Shown: positions 9,341 to 16,955, counted from the first letter of the stretch. The stretch is DNA of 64,000 bases from Devosia sp. ZB163 (GCF_028613635.1 NZ_JAQRMY010000001.1:539778-603777); one strand, 5' to 3'. The notes: generated by a model from the sequence alone, not told the origin. Numbers and translations: made by a program.

Positions 9341-9491
9341 TTCGGCCTCCTCAGTGAGTCACCGGACAGCACTGCGCCGCTTGGATGCCCGGCTGGCGCC
9401 GCGGGTTCTGCCTGGCCTGCGCAACAACCCACATTGTCAATGTGTGACTTCGGTTCCGGACGTCAATTCTATCGACTTTGGCTGACGACCA

Positions 9492-11114
9492 TCATTGCGG
9501 CCGGAATTTTCCTGCTGCCTTGGCGACCGGCAGATAGACCGTGACCGACGTGCCCATCCCGACCTTCGTTTCGATGCGCATCCCACCGCCGGATTGCTGC
9601 AGCACGCCGGAGATATGGGCGAGTCCGAGGCCCGAGCCCAGGCCGTTGGTTCTGGTCGTGAAGAAAGGCTCGAAAACATGGGGCAAGACATCGTTGCTGA
9701 TGCCCTCACCGGTGTCCTCGACGAGAAGGGCGGCATATTCGCCCGCCGGAGGATGTTCCTCCCTCGTCGCCGACGCTGCCACGATGTTGAGCGTTCGCAC
9801 AGTAAACGTGCCTTCTCCCAACATGGCATGGCGCGCGTTGTTCGCGAGGTTGAGGAGGATCATTTCGACCTGGGTGGGATCAACCAAAGCAGCTTTGAGA
9901 TTTGGCGCCAACGCCATTTCGAGATGAATGCCCGCACCCAGTGCGGCACGCAGCAGATCGCTCATGCCGATGATCTGTGCATTCAGGTCGACGACTTGCG
10001 GCTCGAGTTGCTCCTTTCGAGCAAAGGCGGCGAGTTGCGCCGCGATCCTGGCTCCTCGGTCGGCAGCAACTCGGATCAGCTCGAGACCGTCGCGGTCTTC
10101 AGGATCGTGGATCGAGCGCTGGAGCAGCTGCACATTGGCGAGCACTATGGCTACCAGATTGTTAAAATCGTGAGCTATTCCAGAGGTCATCTGCCCAATG
10201 GCCCTGAACTGTAGAGCTGCGGCCTCGGTAGCTGCGTGTTGTGCGACCTCTTCGCGCAACTTCCCGTTGAGCAACTCGAGTTCGCGCGAGCGCGCGTCCA
10301 CACTCTGCGCGAGCGCCTCCTCGATGTGCTTCCGCTCGGTGATGTCGATTACCGCGCTGTACAAGGCAACCGCCTTGCCGCCCGCGAAGCTTGCGGCTCC
10401 ACGCGCTGCGACCCATCGTTCGATGGCATCATAGCCGATGACCCGATACTCGATATCAAACACCTCTCTGGTATTCGGATCGAGGCTCGATCTGATTGCC
10501 GCGTCCACGGCTCCGAGATCATCGGGATGAATGGCGGCCCGCCATAAGGCGTAGTCGCCTCCTGGGTGTGAGGGCAGTCCCCAAATCGCCCTGGCGACCG
10601 CATTCCATTCCATGTCATCGGTCTGAAGAGTCCACCGGCAGATCCCCAGTTGCACCAAGTCAGCCACGGCCTTCAAGCGAGCCTCACCTTCTCTCAGGCC
10701 GTCAGAGGCGCGCCTCTCACCGGATACGTCCTCAAGCGTCGCAACGGCACCCGAAATGCCGCCCCTTTCATCGCGATACGGGGCCGCGCAGACACGTAAC
10801 CAACTGTAAACTCCCGCCTTATCGGTATAGCGGAAATCCACACCGGGGGTCACAGTTTCGCCGCGCAACGCCCGCGCTTCGGGGTAGTCTGCCGGGGCGA
10901 GGATACCTCCGGCGCGGTCGTTCCCGCGCCAGCGATGCTCCGACTCGGGCGTAAAGGCGGGCATCCGATCACCCCAGACGTGCGCCAGCCTTCCATTCCG
11001 CAGGAGCAAGCGCCCTTCAAGGTCAAACACCCCGATCGCGCCGGACAAGCTCAGGATCGACAACAACTGAGCCTTGCTAACCCTAAGGGCGTGATCGACG
11101 AACCGCTGGGTCAT
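9492..11114 (-). CDS. PAS-domain sensor histidine kinase
   Basis: A 540-residue cytoplasmic sensor kinase with no membrane segment. The first PAS domain spans about residues 15-130 (AIGVFDLEGRLLLRNGRLAHVWG) and the second about 140-260, ending in the PAC-like ALYSAVIDITERKHIEEAL. A coiled linker leads to the H-box GQMTSGIAHDFNNLV with phospho-acceptor His315. The ATPase domain has the N-box NLANNARHAM, G1 VEDTGEGIS, the F-box FEPFFTTR and the G2 loop GSGLGLAHISG. I use the ATG at 11114; a TTG at 11138 would add eight residues. It likely phosphorylates the FixJ-like regulator. The input signal is unknown, and no certain haem ligand can be called in either PAS domain. Confidence 0.9.
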   Translation of the reverse strand: MTQRFVDHALRVSKAQLLSILSLSGAIGVFDLEGRLLLRNGRLAHVWGDRMPAFTPESEHRWRGNDRAGGILAPADYPEARALRGETVTPGVDFRYTDKAGVYSWLRVCAAPYRDERGGISGAVATLEDVSGERRASDGLREGEARLKAVADLVQLGICRWTLQTDDMEWNAVARAIWGLPSHPGGDYALWRAAIHPDDLGAVDAAIRSSLDPNTREVFDIEYRVIGYDAIERWVAARGAASFAGGKAVALYSAVIDITERKHIEEALAQSVDARSRELELLNGKLREEVAQHAATEAAALQFRAIGQMTSGIAHDFNNLVAIVLANVQLLQRSIHDPEDRDGLELIRVAADRGARIAAQLAAFARKEQLEPQVVDLNAQIIGMSDLLRAALGAGIHLEMALAPNLKAALVDPTQVEMILLNLANNARHAMLGEGTFTVRTLNIVAASATREEHPPAGEYAALLVEDTGEGISNDVLPHVFEPFFTTRTNGLGSGLGLAHISGVLQQSGGGMRIETKVGMGTSVTVYLPVAKAAGKFRPQ

Positions 11115-11293
11115 GGCGATGGCCTGTTCTCGACCCAATCAGTGACGAAAACGAACCGAGTCCGCTGGGCGGGAGCTCGGCGGTCCTCAATCTGACCAGA
11201 TCCTTGTGCTGGTCGACGCGTCGGATGCGTGCCGAGCATGCACAATGACTAAAACGGCGGTCGCGATGTTTGGTTGCGGCGGCAGACAGCGCC

Positions 11294-11575
11294 TCAGGCC
11301 ACGTCCTCGCCCGGCGTTACCTGCGGTGGATTGGGCAGCAGCGGCGTCAGTCCTGAGTCCCGCAACCAATTGGAGGGAACCAGCAGGGCCTTGTCAGCGG
11401 CGGCCTTGTCGATGAACAGGGTTACGCTGGCGAACACGTCCATCCCCGTATCGACCAGGTGATAGCCGCGAAAGCCCTCGACTTTGCTGATGATGGGGAG
11501 GAATTCTCCGGAGACCCGGCGCAAGACTTCCTGTGGCTTGATGACTCCGGCGTAGCGCCGGATGATGACATACAT
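11294..11575 (-). CDS. Small alpha+beta protein, ABM-like
   Basis: A 93-residue protein. The pattern MYVIIRRYAGV, then EFLPIISKVEGFRGYHLVDTG, then VFASVTLFIDKAAADKAL resembles the small dimeric alpha+beta barrels of the antibiotic biosynthesis monooxygenase (ABM) type. That is an inference from strand and helix pattern only. The ATG at 11575 is chosen because GGAGG sits 8 nt upstream and the longer frame is not protein-like. A good -10 (TAGAAT on the minus strand, 11606-11611) and an imperfect FNR-type box at 11634-11648 lie upstream, 32 bp apart. Confidence 0.7.
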   Translation of the reverse strand: MYVIIRRYAGVIKPQEVLRRVSGEFLPIISKVEGFRGYHLVDTGMDVFASVTLFIDKAAADKALLVPSNWLRDSGLTPLLPNPPQVTPGEDVA

Positions 11576-11633
11576 ATCGCACCTCCGCGACATATTGAGC
11601 AGCGGGATTCTACGCGTTCCGCCCTGCCACGCC

Positions 11634-11648
11634 TTGCGATCGGTCAGG
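11634..11648 (-). promoter_or_regulatory. Imperfect FNR/FixK-type box upstream of the ABM-like gene
   Basis: Plus-strand TTGCGATCGGTCAGG. One half-site (GTCA, reading TGAC on the minus strand) is intact and the other is degenerate (TGCG). Its centre is 32 bp from a TAGAAT -10 element of the minus-strand gene. This matches class II FNR activation, where the box is centred at about -41.5. It is the weakest member of the set. Confidence 0.45.
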
Positions 11649-11691
11649 TTTAGAGCGGTTTGCCGAGCAGTTGCGTGATCGATCGGTTCCT

Positions 11692-12519
11692 TTAGTGCGC
11701 AATCAGCAGCGGGACTGGTGATCGCTGCAGCAGCTTTCGGGTCGTTCCCCCCAGAAGCCATTCAGCAAGACGGGAATGACCGTATCCACCCATGATGGCA
11801 AGGTCCGCATCGAGAGCCCTGAATTCCTCGATCAGGCCGTCGGCGACGCTGCCCTGGGTGGGGATGGTCCGCAGCCGTCCCTCAATTCCGTGAGCCTTGA
11901 GATAGCCGAGGGCCTTCTCCCCGATCAGGGCGTCGATTTCGAGGTGCCCCCCCCTGCCGACTACGAGGACGGTGACGATTCGCGTGTTGTGGAGATAAGG
12001 TCGTGCTTCGGAAAGCGCCCGGGCGACTTCGCAGCTGCCATTCCAGGCAATTACGGCGTGCTTGAACCCACCTTCATAACTACGCCGGTCGTTTACGAGG
12101 AGAAGGTGTCGTCCGCCTCGGAAAAGGACAGTCTCCACGACATCCTGCCTTTCGCTGTCGCCGCTGGCCGACGGGCGCAAGGTCAGGAACACGTCTGCGG
12201 CACGGGCTTCGCGCGCGCAGACCCAGCCGATATCGGCTTCGAAAACGTCAAACCGGCGCAATTCGGAACGTTGGCCCAGTTCCGCAAGCCGCGTCTTCAA
12301 TTCGGCTGCGGCGATATCTCCCGACTTCCGCGCTGCCGCGACCAGAGGCGACCAGGCATCGGTGTGGAGGTCGACGCGTGGAATGGGAGAGGGGAGTACG
12401 TTGAGATAGAGCCCGACGACCTGCGCGTCGAACAGTTGCGCGAGCTCGCGCGCGGCGTGGAGCCGAAGGCCGTCGGGCGTCGTGTTGCCGTCAAAGCGAA
12501 CAAGGATGACCTTGATCAT
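11692..12519 (-). CDS. Universal stress protein, tandem-domain UspA type
   Basis: A 275-residue protein with two Usp-like domains. The first starts MIKVILVRFDGNTTP and the second starts near KHAVIAWNGSCEVARAL. The second ends with the ATP-binding pattern G-x2-G-x9-G-[ST], seen as GGYGHSRLAEWLLGGTT. Tandem Usp proteins are induced in starvation, anoxia and NO stress in many bacteria. The ATG at 12519 starts the first beta-strand of the fold; an upstream ATG at 12564 would add 15 low-complexity residues and run into the promoter. A CCTGAC-N4-GTCAGG box and a TTATTT -10 lie upstream. Confidence 0.87.
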   Translation of the reverse strand: MIKVILVRFDGNTTPDGLRLHAARELAQLFDAQVVGLYLNVLPSPIPRVDLHTDAWSPLVAAARKSGDIAAAELKTRLAELGQRSELRRFDVFEADIGWVCAREARAADVFLTLRPSASGDSERQDVVETVLFRGGRHLLLVNDRRSYEGGFKHAVIAWNGSCEVARALSEARPYLHNTRIVTVLVVGRGGHLEIDALIGEKALGYLKAHGIEGRLRTIPTQGSVADGLIEEFRALDADLAIMGGYGHSRLAEWLLGGTTRKLLQRSPVPLLIAH

Positions 12520-12598
12520 ACTGCTTTCATGCGACTGATCGGAGGGTGTGGCTGTCGATGCCACGCTGGATCAAATAAGGCCGGCGTCCGCCCCTCGC

Positions 12599-12614
12599 CC
12601 TGACCGTTGTCAGG
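12599..12614 (-). promoter_or_regulatory. FNR/FixK-type box upstream of the universal stress gene
   Basis: A perfect palindrome CCTGAC-CGTT-GTCAGG. Its centre at 12606.5 is 31 bp from a minus-strand TTATTT (12573-12578), the spacing expected for a class II FNR-dependent promoter of the usp gene. It could also serve the small plus-strand gene at 12692. Confidence 0.6.
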
Positions 12615-12691
12615 TCGTTGCAGGACCGCACTCGGCAAGATGCAGGTTCATCGAGGACGGCCAGTTCCAAGTCGGCCCTCTGCGTCTAACC

Positions 12692-13069
12692 ATGCGTGTC
12701 GGGATCTGCTCCATGGCCAGGAAAGTAATGCTTGAGGCGATCAATACCGGCCACCGGCTGTTGGTGACCCCGGAAGAGATACGTCTGTGGGGGGAGGCAC
12801 GTTCCGGGTTGCCTGCCATCGAAGATCGGCCGCCAAACATACCGGGCCCGCCGATCCTTCGCATCGTTTTCGACCAGCAGCTGCTGAATACGGGCGAGAG
12901 CCAATACGGGGATCGGCCTGGCGGCCTGGAACTTGTTTCGTGGGACGAGTGGGTGGCCGAACTCGAGGTGCGCAATCTCGCTCTCAAGGTCGCGATCGAG
13001 GTTCCCGGTATGCTCGATGACCGCTACGAGTTCGTGGAACTTGACAGGCCCAGGAGCGAAATTTCCTAG
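12692..13069 (+). CDS. Hypothetical protein
   Basis: About 125 residues, unrecognised. The protein-like part runs from MARKVMLEAINTGHRLLV through LRIVFDQQLLN to WVAELEVRNLALKV, with a mixed alpha/beta look and no membrane segment. The start is uncertain: ATG at 12692, or ATG at 12713, which has a weak GGGA eight bases upstream. The opposite strand also has an open frame, but its composition is not protein-like. It is the only plus-strand gene between the two-component pair and cbpA. Confidence 0.5.
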   Translation: MRVGICSMARKVMLEAINTGHRLLVTPEEIRLWGEARSGLPAIEDRPPNIPGPPILRIVFDQQLLNTGESQYGDRPGGLELVSWDEWVAELEVRNLALKVAIEVPGMLDDRYEFVELDRPRSEIS

Positions 13070-13079
13070 TCCAAGGTCG

Positions 13080-13211
13080 TCACCGATCGATCGTTTGGAT
13101 CGCAAGATAGGCGACAAGATCGGCAAGCTCTGTCGGATCCTTGATGCCGGGAAATGCCATCTTGTTTCCCAGTGCCGTTTCGCAATCCTGGTCCCGGAGA
13201 CGGATCATCAT
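13080..13211 (-). pseudogene. C-terminal remnant of a cytochrome c, coupled to the DUF1269 gene
   Basis: A 43-codon frame reading MMIRLRDQDCETALGNKM then AFPGIKDPTELADLVAYL. The GNKMAFPGIKDP-x-ELADLVAYL pattern is the C-terminal part of class I cytochrome c, including the axial Met segment. The haem-binding C-x-x-C-H half is absent. The frame starts inside the DUF1269 stop codon (ATGA overlap) with GGGAGG six bases upstream, so it may still be translated. It is most simply a deletion remnant. Confidence 0.7.
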
Positions 13212-13750
13212 GCTGACCTCCCGGTGGACGTATCCGAGGGCGCCGCAGCTGCGAGGGCATCGCGAAGAGCCTGCTCCTTCTCGGGATCGAGCGATGCCTT
13301 GATTACCTCGCCACCCGATCCCTTGATGGCCTCGAGCACCTTTTCGAACGAGACCTTGCGGATCAGGAGGAACAGTGCCGCATGACCGGGGGCAAGCTTT
13401 TGGCTCAACTCCTTCATGAAGTTGTCATCGATGCCGAGATCGGTGAGCGCGCCACCGATAGCGCCGGACGCTGCCCCGAGCGCAACGCCCGAGACCGCGC
13501 CGATAGCAAGTCCCGCGACCGGCATCAGGAAGAGAGCGCCGAGTAGCAGACCCCACATGCTGCCCGACAACGCGCCGGCGGCAGTCGGGTTGAGCAGCTG
13601 GTTCAGACGCACATGGCCGTTGCCGGTGTTGACCGCGATCGCCGCATCGTCGAGCTCGATCAGGTATTCCTTCTGGAGCTGCAAGAGCTTCCGGCGCATC
13701 TCCTCGGCCTGTTCTTCGCTGGGGTACACGATGACAGCAAGGTCGGGCAT
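13208..13750 (-). CDS. DUF1269 family membrane protein
   Basis: A 180-residue protein starting MPDLAVIVYPSEEQAEEMRR, with a central Gly/Ala-rich double membrane segment (GSMWGLLLGALFLMPVAGLAIG and AVSGVALGAASGAIGGAL). A soluble tail with DNFMKELSQKLAPGHAALFLL and FEKVLEAIKGSGGEVIKASL follows, as in DUF1269 proteins. AGGAGACCCCAG precedes the ATG. Its stop overlaps the start of the cytochrome c remnant. Function is unknown; members are often stress-induced. A TTGAC-N4-GTCA box lies 84 bp upstream. Confidence 0.82.
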   Translation of the reverse strand: MPDLAVIVYPSEEQAEEMRRKLLQLQKEYLIELDDAAIAVNTGNGHVRLNQLLNPTAAGALSGSMWGLLLGALFLMPVAGLAIGAVSGVALGAASGAIGGALTDLGIDDNFMKELSQKLAPGHAALFLLIRKVSFEKVLEAIKGSGGEVIKASLDPEKEQALRDALAAAAPSDTSTGRSA

Positions 13751-13827
13751 CTGGGGTCTCCTTGGTACGCGCGCAGATTGGGGAAGCGATGGTGCGAGAA
13801 AGCTCAACCGGAGCCGCCGGGACGGCC

Positions 13828-13841
13828 TTGACGTCCGTCAG
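13828..13841 (-). promoter_or_regulatory. FNR/FixK-type box upstream of the DUF1269 gene
   Basis: TTGAC-GTCC-GTCAG, centred at 13834.5, which is 84 bp from the ATG of the DUF1269 gene. No strong -10 is visible at the expected place, so the assignment rests on the motif and its consistent distance from the start. Confidence 0.5.
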
Positions 13842-13916
13842 TCAGGCTTCCGAAATGCAACGGCGGCAGAAGCTTGTGCCGCTGCCGCCGTGACACGCGC
13901 CGGGGAGGAGGCGGCG

Positions 13917-14216
13917 CTATTTCATGCCTTCGAGGTTCCGGCAAAACGCCACGACGACAGGAGGGTGGTCTGCCGCGGGTTCTACCAGTTGCACCAGACA
14001 GGCCTCCTTGACCTTGGCCTGCTGGTCAGCGGACAGCGAACGCATGAATGCCTGGTTGTCTTCGGCGGTCGTTCCCGCATTCGAAATGTCGACGCCGAGT
14101 TCTTTCATGCCTTGGGTGTCGGCGTTGGAGCCGGTCGTCTCTTGCGAAAAGCTCTGGGTTGGCGCGAGGGCGAACAGGATCACGCCGGCGAGTGCGATAC
14201 GGGTGCTAGTCTTCAT
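13917..14216 (-). CDS. Small secreted protein, unknown family
   Basis: A 99-residue protein with a signal peptide (MKTSTRIALAGVILFALAPTQSFSQ), predicted periplasmic. The mature part has two cysteines (KEACLVQLV and VAFCRNLEG), the segment MKELGVDISNAGTTAEDNQAF and SLSADQQAKVKEAC. It looks like a small disulfide-stabilised helical protein. It lies 58 nt downstream of the PRC-barrel gene on the same strand, so it is probably cotranscribed. Confidence 0.7.
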   Translation of the reverse strand: MKTSTRIALAGVILFALAPTQSFSQETTGSNADTQGMKELGVDISNAGTTAEDNQAFMRSLSADQQAKVKEACLVQLVEPAADHPPVVVAFCRNLEGMK

Positions 14217-14274
14217 GACAGTTCCTTGGTTGGGACCAGGCGCGACGGCCGCACGACGCAGGTCCGGAGCGGTC

Positions 14275-14718
14275 CTATTTGTCCTGGCCGTATTTGAACT
14301 CTTGGGTCTGCTGCAGCTCTTCTTTGGAACCGCCGCTGGTCAGCACGATCCCACGACCCCCATCGCTGATCTCGAGGCTCTCGTAAGGGACCGCGACGAG
14401 GTAGCCGCCAAGCCCGAGAAATGCGCCGACCTGCAGGATTGCGTAAACAAGCCGGTCCTGATCGAAGATCAGGTCGTCGAGCGTGCCGACTTCCTCCTTG
14501 GCGGAGTTGACGACTTTCGTTCCAAGGAGCTTGGAGGCGCGGAAGCCTTCCGCAACCTTGACGACGTCGACGACAGTTACTGTCTGGGCGATGGCCGGGC
14601 GAACAGTCACCGTGACGCTCAGAGCAGCACAGGCGGCCGCGGCCAGCAACGCTGCGGAGAGCCAATGCCGCTGATGGCGGTTACGGGATTCGGCGGCGTG
14701 AGCGATGGCTACTTTCAT
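14275..14718 (-). CDS. PRC-barrel domain protein, exported
   Basis: A 147-residue protein. The N-terminus has a basic region and a signal or anchor segment (WLSAALLAAAACAALSVTVTV, then RPAIAQ). The PRC-barrel follows at about residues 60-125: FRASKLLGTKVVNSAKEEVG, TLDDLIFDQDRLVYAILQVG, LGGYLVAVPYESLEI. PRC-barrels are small beta domains found in RNA processing and photosynthetic or envelope proteins. Exported ones next to BON and stress genes are common in this group, with unknown function. A strong FNR-type box and a GATACT -10 lie upstream. Confidence 0.8.
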   Translation of the reverse strand: MKVAIAHAAESRNRHQRHWLSAALLAAAACAALSVTVTVRPAIAQTVTVVDVVKVAEGFRASKLLGTKVVNSAKEEVGTLDDLIFDQDRLVYAILQVGAFLGLGGYLVAVPYESLEISDGGRGIVLTSGGSKEELQQTQEFKYGQDK

Positions 14719-14802
14719 TGTTGATCCTCGCTGTGATTGAACTGGTCGCCGATGGTTGGATCGGGGACCTTGCGAGTATCCCGGGATGCGCGCCCTCTGT
14801 CC

Positions 14803-14817
14803 TTGACCGCCGTCAGG
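14803..14817 (-). promoter_or_regulatory. FNR/FixK-type box upstream of the PRC-barrel gene
   Basis: TTGAC-CGCC-GTCAGG. It overlaps the stop codon of the DsbA-family gene. The centre at 14809.5 is 33 bp from a minus-strand GATACT (14774-14779). This is the spacing expected for class II activation of the PRC-barrel operon. Confidence 0.6.
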
Positions 14818-15355
14818 TTTGGTGTGCGGGCGCGTTCATTGCGGCATTGATCGCAGTGATCAGCTCGGGCGCGAGGTACGCACCATTGTAACGCTCGCCG
14901 TTGATGAAGAAGGTCGGGGTGCCGTTCACACCGCTGCGGATGCCCCCCATGAAATCGTCGTTGATCTTGCTGCGATAGCGGCCGCGGTTGATGGCATCGC
15001 GCAGATCGAGCTGGGAGAGACCGAAGGTGCTCGCGAGCGCGAACAAGGTGGTTGGGCTGAGCATCCGCTGGTTCCGGAAGATCGCCTCATGCATCTCCCA
15101 GAACACTCCATTCTCGCCAGCGAACTCCGCTGTTTCCGCGGCGACGAGCGCGTACGGGTGAATCTCGGTCAACGGGAAGTGCCGGTACACCAGCGCCAGC
15201 CTTTCGCCGAACTGGGCTTGCACCCGCCTGACGTTTGGTTGCGCCGCGGCACAGTGCGGGCATTGATAGTCACCATACTCGACCAACGTCACGATCGCAT
15301 TGCGACCGCCCGAGATGTGGTCATGCGCGTTTACGGGCACTCTTAGCGTCGACAT
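14813..15355 (-). CDS. DsbA-family thioredoxin-fold protein
   Basis: A 180-residue DsbA-type protein with the redox motif CPHC in EYGDYQCPHCAAAQPN near residue 30, a helical insert (ALVAAETAEFAGENGVFWEMH) and the cis-Pro loop NGTPTFFINGERY. No signal peptide is visible, so it may be cytoplasmic like the thioredoxin domains associated with NhaA-type proteins. The ATG at 15355 is the last plausible start before the fold. It overlaps the end of the peroxiredoxin gene by 35 nt, implying coexpression and perhaps electron supply to it. Confidence 0.88.
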   Translation of the reverse strand: MSTLRVPVNAHDHISGGRNAIVTLVEYGDYQCPHCAAAQPNVRRVQAQFGERLALVYRHFPLTEIHPYALVAAETAEFAGENGVFWEMHEAIFRNQRMLSPTTLFALASTFGLSQLDLRDAINRGRYRSKINDDFMGGIRSGVNGTPTFFINGERYNGAYLAPELITAINAAMNAPAHQT

Positions 15356-15833
15356 CGAGGCTCTCCACAGCTGGCATCTTATCGAGGGCGTCGAGAATTC
15401 CATCGGCGCCGGGATTGACGGCAAGCGGGGACTGGTAGCTCCATACAATCATACCCTGCTCGTCGATCAGAAAGAGCGCGCGCGCCGCCTCTCCCACGTC
15501 CTCCATGTAGCAGCCATATGCCGTCGCAACGGCGCCCTTGGGGTGAAAGTCGGCAAGTATGGGAAAGTGAAGGTTGCGCGCCTTTGCGAATTCCTGATGG
15601 CACCACGCGCCGTCGACTGAGATGCCGAGAAGCTCGGCGCCGCGCCGGCGGAACTCAGGCAGGATCTGGTTGTAGAGCGCCAGCTGGTCGCCGCAGACCG
15701 GACTCCAGTCGGCGGGATAGAAGGTGAGAATGACCCGACGGCCGGCAAGCTCCGACAGTGCGAGTTTCTGGTCAGGTGTGACCGGAAGCGAAAATGCGGG
15801 GGCCTTGGTTCCAGGTTGCAGGTAGCGAGCCAT
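15321..15833 (-). CDS. Peroxiredoxin (AhpC/TSA family)
   Basis: A 170-residue thiol peroxidase. The peroxidatic cysteine lies in FYPADWSPVCGDQLALYNQ near residue 46, in the usual P-x3-[ST]-x2-C context with Ser in place of Thr. Further matches are ELLGISVDGAWCHQEFAKA and FPILADFHPKGAVATAYG, then RALFLIDEQGMIVWSY. It reduces hydrogen peroxide or organic peroxides using a thioredoxin-like donor, and the overlapping DsbA-type gene is a natural candidate. GGAGCACCGTC precedes the ATG. Confidence 0.88.
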   Translation of the reverse strand: MARYLQPGTKAPAFSLPVTPDQKLALSELAGRRVILTFYPADWSPVCGDQLALYNQILPEFRRRGAELLGISVDGAWCHQEFAKARNLHFPILADFHPKGAVATAYGCYMEDVGEAARALFLIDEQGMIVWSYQSPLAVNPGADGILDALDKMPAVESLDVDAKSARKRA

Positions 15834-15889
15834 GACGGTGCTCCGCTTTGGAGGGGGGCGTACGCGGCCAGGGAAACCGCGGACGCATT

Positions 15890-16078
15890 TCAGGATGCTC
15901 GGACGGGGGCAACTCGTTGCTTGGCTTTGCCAAGGCGCATCCCGAGTTGGAATGCCAATGCGACGATCCCAAAAGCGATGGCAAGCAGGCCGCGCAGGCT
16001 CACGATCCACCAGTTTCTGACGAGGTTGGCGTTTATGGCGCCGGCTCGCCCCGTGGACGCCGTTGCGTTGCCGCTCAT
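15890..16078 (-). pseudogene. Truncated HdeD-like (DUF308) membrane protein
   Basis: A 62-codon frame whose NWWIVSLRGLLAIAFGIVAL segment matches the first membrane helix of HdeD/DUF308 proteins, which normally have six helices and about 180-200 residues. After this helix the sequence turns basic (LGKAKQRVAPVRAS) and stops. I see no HdeD-like continuation in other frames before the peroxiredoxin gene. It is probably a deletion remnant, although a single-helix peptide could still be made. Its start overlaps the BON gene stop by ATGA. Confidence 0.65.
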
Positions 16079-16950
16079 TGCGAGACTCCCTGCCTCGTAG
16101 AAGTAATGACAATGCGATTCTCGACGACCTGGACGCCAGGCGTCTGCCAGGCGACGTGCTCGGCTTCCTGCCGCTCGGCCCAGCTTCTGACCCTGCCACT
16201 CAGGACAATCCGATCGTCGTCGGCCTCGATTTCGATACTCTTCGCATCGGTCTCGGCAATGCGACGGAATGCGTCTTCGATCCTCCGCCTGAGGGCGGTC
16301 TCCGCCGAGGCTGCGCCAACTTCCAAGTTATTGTTGACCGCAATCACGTCACGCACCTGAGAGGCGAGCTCACTGGCGCGAAGCCGCTGCGACTTGCTCG
16401 CGACCTGACCCTCGAGGGTCACGGCACCATTCTGAACCGAGATCCTGATGCCGTCCGCCACATCGCCGAACTCAAGAGCAAGTACTGCAGCGAGGTCGCT
16501 GGCGATCTCTGGGTCGGGGCGCCTGTCCATACCGGGTAGCCGGACTTCGATCTCGTTCACAATGACGCCAACACCTTCGACGCCCTTGACGATGCTTTCG
16601 GCGAGCCACTTCTGGTCGAGTCGCTCAACGACGCCGCCGATCGTCACAACGCCCTCTCTGGCGGCAATGCTGATCGTGGCTGACCTGAGCTCGGGGCGCT
16701 CGTCGAGCGCGGCCTGAATCTGGCTGGTGATCGCTTCGTCCGATGGCATTGTCATCGAGCTCCGGTGATGATCGTGGTGACCGCTGGACGGTAGCGGCGG
16801 CGAGGCGTCCGGACCTTGACCAGTGTCAGTTTCACTGCCGGCAGCCGGACCGGCGGCGACGACTGGCCCCCAGGCTGGTGGGTCGCTGGCGGGGAACGAG
16901 TCCTCGCTGGCGCGATCGACCGGGTCCGAAGCCTTGTCGCCGCCGGCCAT
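16075..16950 (-). CDS. Three-BON-domain protein with SFPASDPP-type N-terminus
   Basis: A 291-residue protein. Residues 1-65 are an acidic, Pro/Ser-rich segment with ASEDSFPASDPPAWG, a motif otherwise seen in tiny stand-alone proteins of many bacteria. Three BON domains follow: about 70-135 (ITSQIQAALDERPEL, then VVTIGGVVERLDQKW), 145-210 (AVTLEGQVASKSQRLRA) and 215-285 (IVLSGRVRSWAERQEAE). BON domains bind phospholipid or envelope surfaces. No signal peptide is visible from either possible start (16950 or 16755). It follows the other BON gene after 5 nt. Confidence 0.83.
   Translation of the reverse strand: MAGGDKASDPVDRASEDSFPASDPPAWGPVVAAGPAAGSETDTGQGPDASPPLPSSGHHDHHRSSMTMPSDEAITSQIQAALDERPELRSATISIAAREGVVTIGGVVERLDQKWLAESIVKGVEGVGVIVNEIEVRLPGMDRRPDPEIASDLAAVLALEFGDVADGIRISVQNGAVTLEGQVASKSQRLRASELASQVRDVIAVNNNLEVGAASAETALRRRIEDAFRRIAETDAKSIEIEADDDRIVLSGRVRSWAERQEAEHVAWQTPGVQVVENRIVITSTRQGVSQ
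16816..16829 (-). promoter_or_regulatory. FNR/FixK-type box inside the BON gene's N-terminal region
   Basis: TTGAC-CAGT-GTCAG, centred at 16822.5, within the coding segment for TDTGQG. If translation really begins at the internal ATG at 16755, the box would be 67 bp upstream of it. I see no convincing -10, so this may be a chance match or an internal promoter. Confidence 0.3.
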
Positions 16951-16955
16951 TGTTG

